Shown here: positions 26,591-38,907 of the stretch, in pieces | How the letters are laid out: every line of letters starts with the position of its first letter | Numbering within the stretch: the stretch's first letter is position 1 | DNA from: Paraspadella gotoi | Taxonomy: Eukaryota > Chaetognatha | Direction of reading: 5' to 3' | DNA: 64,000 nt | Assembly: GCA_051294375.1 (NCBI GenBank) | Contig: CM119266.1 | Coordinates: 10,441,677-10,505,676 of the forward strand | Translations under genes and position numbers: made by a program | The notes under the pieces: generated by a model | What the model saw: the letters and a program-made list of their open reading frames with translations, nothing else | Told to the model about the DNA's origin: nothing | Databases searched by the model: none

Positions 26591-29017
26591 ATGAATTTCG
26601 CAAGGAGCGCACGGCGGGGGAAAATGTAAGGCATCAGTACGGCGTGAAAGTGAAAAAAAAGGGTTAATGCCCCAGAAAATGCCGAATTTTTCTCTCTCTT
26701 TGGCTGGAAGCTCAATCAAGCAGAGAAAGAGAGAGAGACAGAGAGAGAGAGAGAAAGAGAGAGAGAAAAAAAAATCGGAAGAGAAAAGTTCCAAGTTCCA
26801 AAACATAGCCTTGAAAAATTACAGAATTTTTTTTTTTTCAGAGAAACTTAATTAATTCATTTTTTTAACAAAATTTACAAAAGTCACATCAAACTTGAAC
26901 TGTGAACCGTGATGACGTCAGGCAACGACGCCATCTAGACTGGGAAACCAAACAAAAGGCACTTCGCATATTTTGTGCACGAGTTAATTAAAAAAAAAAG
27001 TGGCATTCTCTGAGAAAAATGTAGTCAGAAATTGGTTTGGTTTTTTTTTTCTTCCTTTTTATGACGTCGAATTCTCGAAACTTCCCCTGTACTTTAGCCC
27101 ATTGACACATATCTAATCTGCAACAGCTCGACACAGCCCGGCACGGCGCAGCTCAACCCCGCGCGAGTTGTTGACCGTCCAATCGTCGATCCAGATTAAC
27201 TGAGAGTCAGGGAATATGTTTGCCAAACCGTTAAATCCCCCGGTTGTCGTCGTCGTCGTCGTTCTACGCGAAAACAGCACGATCTTTTCTATTGACATTA
27301 AAATTGCCAAGCATTTCCAATTCCAATAAACCAATTATTGAATCGAATAAGTGTAGCGTCGTAAATGCCGAATACTCAGCGGGAGTTACGTGATCGATTA
27401 AAGTTTTTAGTTTTAACCAAAAAAAAAAAAAAGAAAGAAAAAAAAGAGTCACGTCTAACGGAACTGTTGTTCTTCGGGCAAAGAACATTCCACAGGTGAA
27501 TCAGAAAACAGTCGATTTCGCAATTTTTTTTAAAAAAAGGGCAGAAAAAAAGATTAAGAATTTAATCTTTTTTTTCGATCGCGCGGCTTTCGGACAAAAA
27601 AGAAAATCCTCGTCACTCATTAGCACTTGCGTTCGCCTCGCGTCGACAGCTCCAATGGTGGCGAAAAAATGCGAGAACGAGAGAGGCGGGGGGGGGCTAA
27701 TTTTTGCAGGTGGGAGCATCGAAATTTCTCAGAGAAAAGAAAAAACCAATATAAAAAATGTGGGCAGAGAAAATCTTTCGGAAAAAATTCTATCTTATAG
27801 AGAGGCAGCCCAATCAGCTGTCAGATGTCTTGGGGAGAAGGAAAGGTCGGATCAATTAAGGCGGCATATAAAGAGAGCAGAAGACAGAAGATGAGAGAGA
27901 GAGAAGAGAGTAGAGCCGAGACAGAGAGAGAAGGAACGAGAGCCTAGATAGAGAGAGAGAGAGATAGAGATGGAGAGTGCAGCTTTTTAAGGAATTTATA
28001 TTAGGACTTCTTAGCGATAATAAACACCTCATTATGTATGGACGTTTCGGGTTATTTCGGTAGACCTAAAATAAGAAATGAGCAAGAAAAAAAAATAATG
28101 GCCTACCGTAAAATTTGATTAAGAAATATAAAAATTGAATCAGTTTCGTGGTAGGATGAGATGATGGAGAGAGGCAGAGAGCGAGCGGAAGAGAGATCGG
28201 AGAGAAGGAGGAGAGAGAGAGAGAGAGAGACGAGAGAGAGACGAGAGGAGCAGAGCATGCACAATAGCCAAATAAGGGCTGGCCGCCGCCGAACTAAACC
28301 AGCAGCAAGATCCGGTTTTTTCAAGTACGGCCATTCCTTCCCGCGCTGACGACCACTGTGCCGATCCAAGGCCGAAAAATGCCCTCTCTTCTCTCTCCGC
28401 TTCTCTCTCGTCTCTCTCTCTCTCGTATTGACTTGGAGCCTTAGACTTGTAGGCGCTAATGTGTGGATCGCAAGCCACTTCGAAACGGTTTCCAATGTGT
28501 ACCAATTGAAATCGATACAGAAGAAAACAGAGCTGGGGTACTTTTTGTTCAGGTGGTAATGCATTAAATTCGGTCGCTTGGGTCGTTAAGTATCTGTGTT
28601 GAATTCGCCTTCTTGATTTAATCATGATTTGGATTATATTGCCGCGGTGGACGCTTTTGTAAGAGGTAGATTCTTAAGCCGTTTTTATTTATATCTTGAT
28701 GGACTTTAATAAAGTCAAAACTTGGGTCCGGCTAATGTACGACGTCAATATTACTCGGTTTCGATGTTAAACAAAATACTATTGTCTATAGTTAGTTTTA
28801 ATTGTATGGTGGAAGAAAATCCTGCAACCGATGACCGCGGTCAGCGGAGACAGGGGAGAGGTATTCGCCATTCCGATAAAGTTTACTATTAACGAATTAT
28901 TTAAAATTATTGCATCTCTTCAATTGGTATGCATTCGTTCGTCAGATCCGCCGATCGATTCTCGAATCGCGAGATTGTCCAAGTTTGTATTTTTTTTAGT
29001 TCTATTTTCAGACAAAA
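25600..29017. other. Intergenic region, no gene called
   Basis: AT-rich sequence with A/T homopolymers, GA tracts at 25,855-25,915, 26,730-26,765 and 27,890-27,965, and a 149-N gap at 26,407-26,555. A TGACGTCA palindrome (CRE-type) lies at 26,913-26,920. On the minus strand about 28,440-28,600 stays open in two frames with fairly natural amino acid composition, but without recognisable domains. I see no supported gene. Confidence 0.5.
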
Positions 29018-29886
29018 NNNNNNNNNNNNNNNNNNNNNNNNNNNNNNNNNNNNNNNNNNNNNNNNNNNNNNNNNNNNNNNNNNNNNNNNNNNNNNNNNNN
29101 NNNNNNNNNNNNNNNNNNNNNNNNNNNNNNNNNNNNNNNNNNNNNNNNNNNNNNNNNNNNNNNNNNNNNNNNNNNNNNNNNNNNNNNNNNNNNNNNNNNN
29201 NNNNNNNNNNNNNNNNNNNNNNNNNNNNNNNNNNNNNNNNNNNNNNNNNNNNNNNNNNNNNNNNNNNNNNNNNNNNNNNNNNNNNNNNNNNNNNNNNNNN
29301 NNNNNNNNNNNNNNNNNNNNNNNNNNNNNNNNNNNNNNNNNNNNNNNNNNNNNNNNNNNNNNNNNNNNNNNNNNNNNNNNNNNNNNNNNNNNNNNNNNNN
29401 NNNNNNNNNNNNNNNNNNNNNNNNNNNNNNNNNNNNNNNNNNNNNNNNNNNNNNNNNNNNNNNNNNNNNNNNNNNNNNNNNNNNNNNNNNNNNNNNNNNN
29501 NNNNNNNNNNNNNNNNNNNNNNNNNNNNNNNNNNNNAAAAAAAAGGCGGAAATAAAAACGCCCTATTCGTCGTAGACAACGTTGGGTTAAGAGAATGAAC
29601 AAACTCCAAAGTCAAACCAAATACATCAATTCACAATATCCACTGAGAAGACGTGNNNNNNNNNNNNNNNNNNNNNNNNNNNNNNNNNNNNNNNNNNNNN
29701 NNNNNNNNNNNNNNNNNNNNNNNNNNNNNNNNNNNNNNNNNNNNNNNNNNNNNNNNNNNNNNNNNNNNNNNNNNNNNNNNNNNNNNNNNNNNNNNNNNNN
29801 NNNNNNNNNNNNNNNNNNNNNNNNNNNNNNNNNNNNNNNNNNNNNNNNNNNNNNNNNNNNNNNNNNNNNNNNNNNNNNNNNNNNNN
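29018..29886. other. Two large gaps (519 N and 231 N)
   Basis: N runs occupy 29,018-29,536 and 29,656-29,886, with 119 bases of AT-rich sequence between them. Confidence 0.95.
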
Positions 29887-30179
29887 CCCTCACACTCTCT
29901 CTTTCTCCCACAGGAGGAAAAACATTGTTTCCTGCTGCGCAATTTCGCGTAAAAATAAAACAAAAAAAATTGTTTCTCCTCTCTCTCCTCGGTGGGGGGG
30001 GGGTGCCGGTCTCGCGGGTCGTGTCCCTCTCTCTCTCTCTCTTCTCTCCTCTCTCTCTCTCTCTCTCTCATTAGACGATCTGGGCTGCTAGACACAAACT
30101 AGAAGGGGGTCAGAGCAAGACAATGGTAATGCAACATTGGGAAAATAGCTGGACAAACGAGAAAAAATGGAAACTTCGA

Positions 30180-30990
30180 AATAAAAATTAAAATTGCACG
30201 TCATATGTAAGGTACCTAGGGATATTATAAGTAAAGATGGTAAAAATACAGAAAACTTAAGAAAACCGGAAAAGAAAAAATTACAAATGAACATTCGAAA
30301 AATGTCGAAACACAAGTGTCCTCAAAGTGAAGTTATGGGAAAGACAAATAGACGACATCTGTTCTTATCGATACTTCATGAAAAGAGTAGAGTTTACTGG
30401 TTTGCTTACAAACTCTGTGAAACAGGCACTGAACAAAAAAGGAACAAGAAGGATTCTAGAACAAAATAGAAATCAAGCAATCAAACAATTATTTTCACTC
30501 TCCGTATTCAATGACCAACACCAGCGATAAATTTACAAGCTTCGGTCTTTTGTACACAACTTGCCGAGTCATCCTCAAACAAATTGCTTTAATCTCCATA
30601 ATTATCTTAACCAAAATGCAAACACATTGGACCTTACAGAGCTGGTAATCGTTAGATGAAAAGAACATTGGCATGGACCAAATATATAAAGAAAAAACAG
30701 TAAATAAAATTAACCACCTTGATTTCAAACTCAATTAAAAAATAATTTCAAAAAATCAATGGAAAATCGAAGTCAAAAAAGAGATAGAAAAAAAATAATA
30801 AACAAAAATTACTCTAGACGACTGCCATTAAAATATTGGAAAATTGGAGAGAAAAAATCAGTAAAGGAGTCTAAGAGAACTAAATCAATCATAATAAACT
30901 CAACAAATGGAACTACAAAGAGAACATGCAAGGAACTACTAAAAGTGCACGAAAAACAACACCAAGATCTCTTTTGATAGCGAAGGATAC
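30180..30990 (+). mobile_element. Probable decayed LINE reverse transcriptase remnant
   Basis: The plus strand reads VRYLGI and then, after a one-base frame change, IISKDGKNTENLRK. This resembles the conserved stretch near the C-terminal side of non-LTR reverse transcriptases (a YLG motif, then a small charged loop and an ExxxR-type helix). Downstream frames to about 30,980 are Lys/Asn-rich and interrupted by stops. No apurinic endonuclease domain, poly(A) tail or target duplication was found. The assignment rests on one short motif and could be wrong. Confidence 0.35.
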
Positions 30991-31306
30991 GTAGAGTAGT
31001 GTGGAAAAAGGGCTCAAAGGATCTTTAAAAGAAATCTATGTGAACAATTAACACTTTTCGATATGAAGAACACCGTTCTAAATTATTGCGTTTAAATGTA
31101 AAAAAACATAAATTTCTAAGGAAGACTACCAAATAAAATCGATTCAGAGAATTATTCTAAAGATACTTCCCAAAACTTATGAAAATAATGGTAACATGAA
31201 AATGTATGGGAATGTAAAAATGGAAAGGTTCCGATCATAAACTTAAGCTATGATCGTTTGTATATAAAAATTTTGTCTTTTTTAAGTTTACAATATCTCT
31301 CTCTTT

Positions 31307-31331
31307 NNNNNNNNNNNNNNNNNNNNNNNNN
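31307..31331. other. 25-N placeholder gap
   Basis: Same length as the other contig-join gaps; the flanks are CTCTTT and GAGAGA. Confidence 0.9.
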
Positions 31332-31479
31332 GAGAGATCAAATCGCGAAGAGTCCATCAGAGCGATAAGTGTCACCCCCCCTCTTTTCTTTTGACACATT
31401 GGATCGAAGATCGAATCGATAAATGTCACCAGTTTTTCTTTTTTCCTTTATGTCTTTCTTCTTCTATTTTTTACAAAGT

Positions 31480-31770
31480 TTCGCCCCCTGGCGACTCCTC
31501 GGGGCCTCAAGATCGCGGCGCCGCCTCCAGGGCCTCGGTACGCCACCTCGCGGGGTTCCCGTCGCCACGTCCGTCCTCGGAGACGTCATGAGTATTCCGC
31601 TCCCGGGTCCGCTGGCCGTGTGGGCCCTCGCGTCACTGGAAAGTCCCGTCGCATTGGCCTCGCGCTTCGGGGTCTATGCACGGCGTCAACCCCCGGGTCA
31701 GCGTAGCCTCCGGAGGAAGAAGAAGGGGGAGGAGAAGAAGGAGAAGAAACGCGCGCATGGAAAATAAACG
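31480..31770. other. GC-rich island
   Basis: A stretch of high GC in AT-rich DNA. One plus frame runs 98 codons with a hydrophobic middle (GPLAVWALASLESPVALASR) and a Lys/Glu-rich end, and minus frames are open as well. It has no convincing start, splice sites or domain. It may be an exon or a promoter island. Confidence 0.25.
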
Positions 31771-31933
31771 AGGGTGACACAAAAAAATGGCGGCGACGAC
31801 GACGAGAACGACGACGACGTACGACGACGCGCCCCGAGAAACAAGCACGAGTTTTTTTATGAGAGAAAAAAAATAAACGTCGATAAGAAAAAGCGAAAAA
31901 AGTTAAGAGAAAAATAAGGATATGTAAGGGGGC

Positions 31934-32004
<71 letters not shown>

Positions 32005-32027
<23 letters not shown>

Positions 32028-32250
32028 CGATGGCAAACTAAAAAAAAAAGAGAAGCGAGACGAGGAGACTGTTGGCACGTCTGACGAGAAACGAGACAAG
32101 ATTGAAGAAAGGCAGGATGAGGAAAGAGACTATTTACAGATGAAGAAGAAGGAAAGAGACGATTTACAGATGAAGGAGAAGGAAAGAGATGATTTACAGA
32201 TGGAGGTGGAGGAAAGAGACGAAAGAGAAAGAGAGATGGTATCTGAGTGA
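32005..32250 (+). repeat. 30-bp minisatellite in a GA tract, open frame of 81 codons
   Basis: A GA run (31,939-32,030) leads into three to four copies of a 30-bp unit that translate as about ten residues of the type KERDDLQMKE. The frame stays open to a TGA at 32,248. The translation is a fully charged helix-like repeat. The unit length is a multiple of three and substitutions keep the frame, but there is no promoter or splice evidence, so this is listed as a repeat rather than a gene. Confidence 0.5.
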
Positions 32251-32639
32251 AAAGAATATTGCTTGTACAAATTTCGAAACGATAAGAGAGCGTCAGATGT
32301 AAATTCTGGGTCGAGTTGAGACAAAGAGAAAAGATAATGAGGTTAATTAAGAGTAAATAGATAGAAGATTAATTGATTTAGCGAGAGGCAATGACATTGG
32401 ATCGAACAAAATTAAAAAAAAAAGCGAATGTCACTGAACAATAACTGTAAAACAGACACCGAATAACATAATATAAAAAAGACCAAAAAAACAAAACTAA
32501 AAAAACAAAACAACTAAGAGGTGAGACAGATGTCCATGCTCTCGAAGCCGAGATAACGCTGAGGTCGCGCGCGTCGCTGAGGCTCATGGAACCGAGGTCG
32601 AAAGTTGAGACGGAATGCGATGTGTGGGGAGGAGAGAGA

Positions 32640-32735
32640 ACGAACGAAGAATGAATGAAGAACGAATGAAGAATGAATGATGAACGAACGAAGAATGAAT
32701 GATGAACGAACGAAGAATGAAGGATGAACGAATGA
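32640..32735. repeat. Tandem GAATGAATGATGAACGAACGAA-like repeats
   Basis: About four imperfect copies of a roughly 22-bp unit, itself built from GAAT and GAAC tetranucleotides. The surrounding 32,250-33,060 is AT-rich with no gene seen. Confidence 0.8.
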
Positions 32736-33100
32736 ATTTTATTCAATTAAAACCAAACAAATTAAATTTGTCAGCGACATATGATGTTTAGAGACCGAAT
32801 TTTAAAGCCCAATGTCCAACAAAAAAAAAACCCAAAAAACCAAAGCTTAACCAGAAAAGCCCACTAACTAATATGAGAAATAAATCGAAAATACCGAACG
32901 TCACGGGATTTCAAAATTTTAAAAATTCTATAGGGTAAGCGAGTAGTTAAAAAATGTTCGTAAATACTCTAAAAGTCAAATGAAATCGGGAGAATCGAAA
33001 TTTATTTATTTTTTTTTAACCATTCATTCTATCGCTGAACGATGAGAATAATACATTTTAGGTTTCGAGATTGTGAGAGAAAAACGAAAAACAAAAAAAA

Positions 33101-33700
33101 NNNNNNNNNNNNNNNNNNNNNNNNNNNNNNNNNNNNNNNNNNNNNNNNNNNNNNNNNNNNNNNNNNNNNNNNNNNNNNNNNNNNNNNNNNNNNNNNNNNN
33201 NNNNNNNNNNNNNNNNNNNNNNNNNNNNNNNNNNNNNNNNNNNNNNNNNNNNNNNNNNNNNNNNNNNNNNNNNNNNNNNNNNNNNNNNNNNNNNNNNNNN
33301 NNNNNNNNNNNNNNNNNNNNNNNNNNNNNNNNNNNNNNNNNNNNNNNNNNNNNNNNNNNNNNNNNNNNNNNNNNNNNNNNNNNNNNNNNNNNNNNNNNNN
33401 NNNNNNNNNNNNNNNNNNNNNNNNNNNNNNNNNNNNNNNNNNNNNNNNNNNNNNNNNNNNNNNNNNNNNNNNNNNNNNNNNNNNNNNNNNNNNNNNNNNN
33501 NNNNNNNNNNNNNNNNNNNNNNNNNNNNNNNNNNNNNNNNNNNNNNNNNNNNNNNNNNNNNNNNNNNNNNNNNNNNNNNNNNNNNNNNNNNNNNNNNNNN
33601 NNNNNNNNNNNNNNNNNNNNNNNNNNNNNNNNNNNNNNNNNNNNNNNNNNNNNNNNNNNNNNNNNNNNNNNNNNNNNNNNNNNNNNNNNNNNNNNNNNNN
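33101..33700. other. Assembly gap (600 N)
   Basis: The gap lies between an A-rich stretch and a GA tract that continues in pieces to about 34,000. Confidence 0.95.
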
Positions 33701-33940
33701 AGAGAAAAAGAGAGGAGAGAGAGAAGAGAGAAGAGAGAGAGAGAAGCTAAATTCTGGATTCTCGCTGGAAACACATTTCTCTTTTTTTTGTAAAAAGGCA
33801 AGGAAGGGAAACAGAAGAGAAAGTAACACTTGAACGATTTTACATTAATGTAGCAGAAGAGGAGAGAGAAGAAAATAGAAGGAGAGATCGATAAAGAGAG
33901 GAGAGAGAAAGAGAGAGAAGGAGGAGAGAGAGAGAGAGAG

Positions 33941-33984
<44 letters not shown>

Positions 33985-34229
33985 GAGAGACAGAGAGAGA
34001 TAGGGAAGAGACGAACGGAAGAAACAGACGGACCATAAAAGGAGGAGGAATAAATTCCCACGAACACGCCCCATGCAAACGACGAGAGAAAAAAAAAGTT
34101 TCATTGTAAGAAAACTATTGGGAGAAATGTATATACCCGGGAAGGTTGGCGAAGCTAACGTTAAAGAGAGAGAGAGAAAAAGAGAGAGAGAGAGAGAGAG
34201 AAGGAGAGAGACTTGTAAGCATACTCTAC

Positions 34230-34510
34230 TTCTATGCCTTCTTCTGCGACGGCAGGAGAACCGGCCGGATTGAGATGCAGCGGCGGCCGTCTCGTGCGCC
34301 GCGGCGGAGCAGCCCGGGCGAGAGACTCGCGGCCGCAGCCCGAGTGGCACTGCAGCGGCAGCGGCAGCGTGTGCAGAGTTCTCGAGATGCTGCCGCCGCT
34401 GGATCCTGCCGTGCTTTCCGTTCCCTGGGTTGTCCTTTTACATACGCTGCCGGAAAATGAATTGCGTATGGATGTCGGCCAAACCCACCACCCCATGGGC
34501 CATGTCGGCT
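34230..34510. other. GC-rich island upstream of the FAM187-like gene
   Basis: High GC and many CG dinucleotides, following a GA microsatellite at 34,166-34,208. Several frames on both strands are open. None gives a domain I recognise or connects in phase to the gene downstream. It is a reasonable place for a promoter or 5' exon. 34,511-34,980 is AT-rich and featureless. Confidence 0.25.
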
Positions 34511-35173
34511 AATCCCACCCTTTATTAACCAACTCGAACTTTTATTTTGTCAGTTTTAATATGGAATGGACAGGATTCGGCAACTGAACTTTGCCCCTTT
34601 AAATGTAAGCGAAAAAAATAATTAAAAAAACTACATTTGTAATGATATCAAATCAATTGAAGTAAAGGAGTGGTTTTGACATTTGTAAAATGAAGATAAA
34701 TAGAATAATAATCCACAACATTCTATAACACTGCGATCTTGAAACAAATATCTGATATTCAACCTATTAGTTTAGTGCCCTTTCATGTTTTTTTTTTTTT
34801 TCAATATTGACTTTATTTTTGTTGGTGGAAAATCGATAAAGGTCCTGGGTAAGGTGGTTTTTCGACCAACTGTTGACGCAGCCTCCGCCGCAGCTGCTAC
34901 CGTCGCTGCCTACACTATTCTATACCCGGCTGTTCTACATACACGCATACATTTACATACGGGTTGCGGTCCGGAGCGGCAATGAGGAAGACCATGAAGA
35001 GGAGGAGGAGGAGGAGGAGGAGGTCTAGGCAAACGAGACTCGAAACGATGAAGAGGAGGAGCTGATCGAGGAGGAAGAGGAGGAAGAGGAGAAGGAAGAT
35101 GAGGAGGAAGAGATTGCGAAAGACTCCCAGTGTGGGTGCATAGCCTTGGACGAGGTTCTCTCGTGCCCGGTCG

Positions 35174-35235
35174 ATGGCCGTCTTGGCGAACCGATCCGGC
35201 CGTGTGGGGGTGTTGGGGCCGAATTGGGGGCGGGG
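35174..35235 (+). other. Possible 5' coding exon of the FAM187-like gene
   Basis: A strong donor (GGGG/GTAAGT) ends at 35,235. An ATG at 35,174 opens 20 codons plus two bases. Joined to the acceptor at 37,443 (TTTTCCAG) it continues in the frame of the FAM187-like exon, adding 39 residues before the ATG at 37,499. In another frame the same stretch encodes a Glu-rich and Cys-containing peptide, and the minus strand is open too, so transcript data are needed to confirm it. Confidence 0.35.
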
Positions 35236-36365
35236 GTAAGTCGCGGACCGTATTAACATGGGTAAGTTGAAGTGAGAGAGTGTCATAGTTTTTAATTCGA
35301 TGGAAATAAAAGTGATAAGACATTTTATTTTTGAAAGATACTTTTGCCGAGAAAATCCAATATAAATAAAGTAAGGTAATTAGAAACAATTCTATGAAAC
35401 TTTTCACTCATTTAATAAAGTAGAATCTGGTCCATAGTAGCTGTAAGCTTACTGCAAATTTTACGTAATTTTGCTAATTGATTAATGATTCAGCAATAGT
35501 AAGGAGGAATGTAAATTCTTGCCTCTTTCTGAATTTTAGACTTAAACTCACACAATTTTTTATCTTTTATTCCCTAAATAGATACCACCAGGCAAGAAAA
35601 GCTAACGGTTGCCGGTAATAAAAAGTTAATTTTTCGATGGCTGTCACGCTTCCGATTAACACAAATGTAACGATACCGTTATTAATATTTTTTTTATAAT
35701 TATCAATGACCAAAAGCAATAAGAAAAAGCAAAATGACTGTAAAACGTTCAAGGAAAAGAAAGGACTACAAAAACGCTAGGCACTAACTTCGGTAAATGT
35801 TAAAAATAATCCATAACATCACAGAGGCAACTAACTAATTTGACATTGAAACGGTTTTAAGGCCTATAGTTAAAAAAAAACTTTAAAACCTAATGGCTGG
35901 AATTGATAAGCCTAAAGATATTCCGTTTTTAACATTATAACATTATAACGAGAAAGAGTTTGTTTTACTGCAGTATGATAATGATAATGCAAATGACATT
36001 ACAGGCAGTTTTCAACATCTCGTTTTCTCTCACCAACCTCGTTTTTTCGACCCTAATGAACCCGAAAGGGTGAGGCCGAGGGAGATGATATTGTTCTCTC
36101 CGCATAAATTTCATATCCGCCCCTTGGGGCATTTTCATGCATCCGAAAGAAGTACCACGGAAAATGAGGAAGAGGCGAGGGAGGGAGGAAGAAGAGAAGA
36201 AAAGAGGATAAATATAGTCGAGATGTGTGTGTTTGTGAGAAAGAAAGAAAATAAAGGCAAATGGGAAAAGACAGGTGGGAATTTCGAATTGTGTTTTATA
36301 CATTATTATAACTTTTATAACAAATGAATGAAAAGTGAATAAAATAATAGAGAGGTGGAATAATG

Positions 36366-36486
<121 letters not shown>

Positions 36487-36550
36487 TCGGCATTTTTCGG
36501 GTTAGCCCTTCGTCAGGCTGAAGGTTCTCATCGCAAGGAATTTCACTTGA

Positions 36551-36577
36551 TGACGTCACGCGGTGATCACGTGATCA
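36551..36577. promoter_or_regulatory. CRE and E-box palindromes
   Basis: TGACGTCA (36,551-36,558) is a perfect full CRE, the site of CREB/ATF bZIP factors. Six bases on, TGATCACGTGATCA (36,564-36,577) is a perfect 14-bp palindrome centred on the E-box CACGTG. The pair lies 920 bases before the ATG at 37,499. The remaining DNA from 35,240 to 37,440 is AT-rich with no other signal seen. Confidence 0.4.
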
Positions 36578-37498
36578 GTCATCTGGAACAATTCCGCAGT
36601 TGAGTTATTATTAAGTTCGCGAGATAAAAAAAAAGTTGAATCGGATTCAAACAAATATTTTATATAATCAAAGCATATTAACCGTGTAATATAACGCTTT
36701 GAAATCTTGATAACACTGCCCTTTTTTGAATAATACTACATTATCTCTCCAAAAATATCTCTAAATAATTTTATGAACGATTTATATATAACAATTCCAA
36801 CCGCGACGAACCGTTTCGTGACCGGCCAGTTTATCCCCCGAGATCCCAGCATGATCCAAAGTTCCGGACCGAAATCTCTCGTTTTTTTCTCCCAGAAAAC
36901 CCCGTTTTTAGACGATCGATAATTTTATTGATTATTATGAGTTATGAGTTAATGATTTTTCTGATTAAAAGATTTACAATTTTTTTAATATTTGTTTCAT
37001 GTAGGGTGGCAACTGAATTTGTCATTTAGGTTCTCATCGTATATTGTACAATTTTTTTAAAGAATGCACAGCGCAATGAAAGTGAAGCATGTTTGGTTTC
37101 CAGCATTTAAACTATTTTTTGTCCTAGTAGAGGGGCCCCAAGTTCGTATAAACTCAAAAGTTCTGGGTATTTTAACGCATTAAATGATCACAGATGCCTT
37201 TCAATTCTGTTCATTGGAACCTGACTAGATTTAATGCAAATTCTTCCTTGCTTTCTTTTAAATTTTGTCTTGCAACATGTCTCTACCGCGTTCGGTTCAC
37301 AAAACTACTGAATGAGATTCTAAAATTCACAAGTCGTAATCGAAAAACCATAATAACCATGTATTGTGAAATCGCGCAACAAATTTTATGTTTCAAGTGA
37401 AACTCTCCTTCGGCTCATTGAGAATCTTGACGAGCTTTTCCAGTCTTCGGAGAGCGAGCGGCAATCCGCCCGACGGCTGCATCCGACGACCACCGTCG

Positions 37499-38871
37499 AT
37501 GTCAGAATCGGAGCCTCGACCGACGGAATGTCCCCCGAATCCTTACCCGAACTTACCCGCCTCCCTCGCCCCTTACATTCGTGTTTCGTTCGTCATTATC
37601 GTCGTCGTCGTCGTCGCCGGCGTGGGCGGCGTTCGCGTCGACGCCGATATCGACGACGACGACGAGGAACGCGAGAGGGCGACGCGTCTCTACCACGACT
37701 GCCTGAGGAGAAGAGAGGCGAGGATGAAGGAGACGGACGAGGAGAGGGAGGAAGAGGAGAGAGAGGGAGAGAGGGAGGAAGGGTTGGAGGAAATGGAGGA
37801 GACGCCGATGATGAGGAACGAGGGGGAGGAAATCAATTTGGACTGCGATGTCTGTCGTCGCCCGGGACAAGGCAAGCGGTCAGTAGAGACGATGACGAAA
37901 ATGACGACGACGACGACGACGACAATGATTATGACGACGAAAACAGTGATCTTATTTGTGATAACAATTTAGACTTTTAGTCCGAGGTCTGTTAAGGTTG
38001 CCAACGCGATTTGAAAGTTGTCAGCGTCACATGATATTTATAAGAAATTGTGTACATACCATTGTCGGCCAAAATAGGTGATGAGTATATTTAAAATTTT
38101 AAATTTCCGAAAAACAACTTTATTATATATATTTTCGCGTAATTTTAGTGGAGCATAGTTCTCCTGCTTTATGACTGAGGAGTTAACTAAAAATTATATT
38201 AATATGTATTTTCATTTTGATTTCAGGCTCGATTTAAGATATTTCCCATATATTCTCAAATATTATCATTTCAGCCTTAAGGCTTAACGATCCGAAAATT
38301 CGCATTACATATCTTTTTTTTTATTTCTGTTTCGCGCATAACTGATTATCGTATGAGCTTAGCCCTTCAGACCCGACTACGGAGGCGAAAAGAAGCAAGG
38401 GATAAAAGAATTAGGATGATGGAGGAAGAGAGAGATATATGCAGATAACAAATGCGGGAGGAAATGTGCGTGGAGGGATTTCGAGGTGGAAATATGCATG
38501 AGAGAGAGAAAGAGAGGACTTATAATACGCAACGGGAGGAAGTGTTGTTGATTGGTGATGGATGGAAGGGGGGGAAGTGATAACTTGACATATCCACCTC
38601 ACATTTTCCCCTCTTTTCCTTTCCTCCGCATCGAGAAATGCAACCTGGCAACGAATCCTCCATTTTTTTTCTCGTCTCCCGAAATTCCATGTTTTTTCCC
38701 CGGGAATGTCGTTGACCATTTTTTTCCTTCTTTTTCTGGGAATCGCGGGGGAAGGCTTTTGCTGTTTTGGTGACGAAGCTGCGATATATTCATCTGCGCG
38801 TCAGTCATTTCTTTTCTCTCTCTCTCTCTCTCCTCTCTCTCTTCTCTCTCTCTCTCTCTCTCTTCGTCTCT

Positions 38872-38907
<36 letters not shown>

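Noticed and set aside
37868-37880. GC donor CAAG/GCAAGC for exon 1 of the FAM187-like gene
   Set aside because: It would leave phase 1 and run into a stop in exon 2; the GT donor at 37,879 fits the phase.
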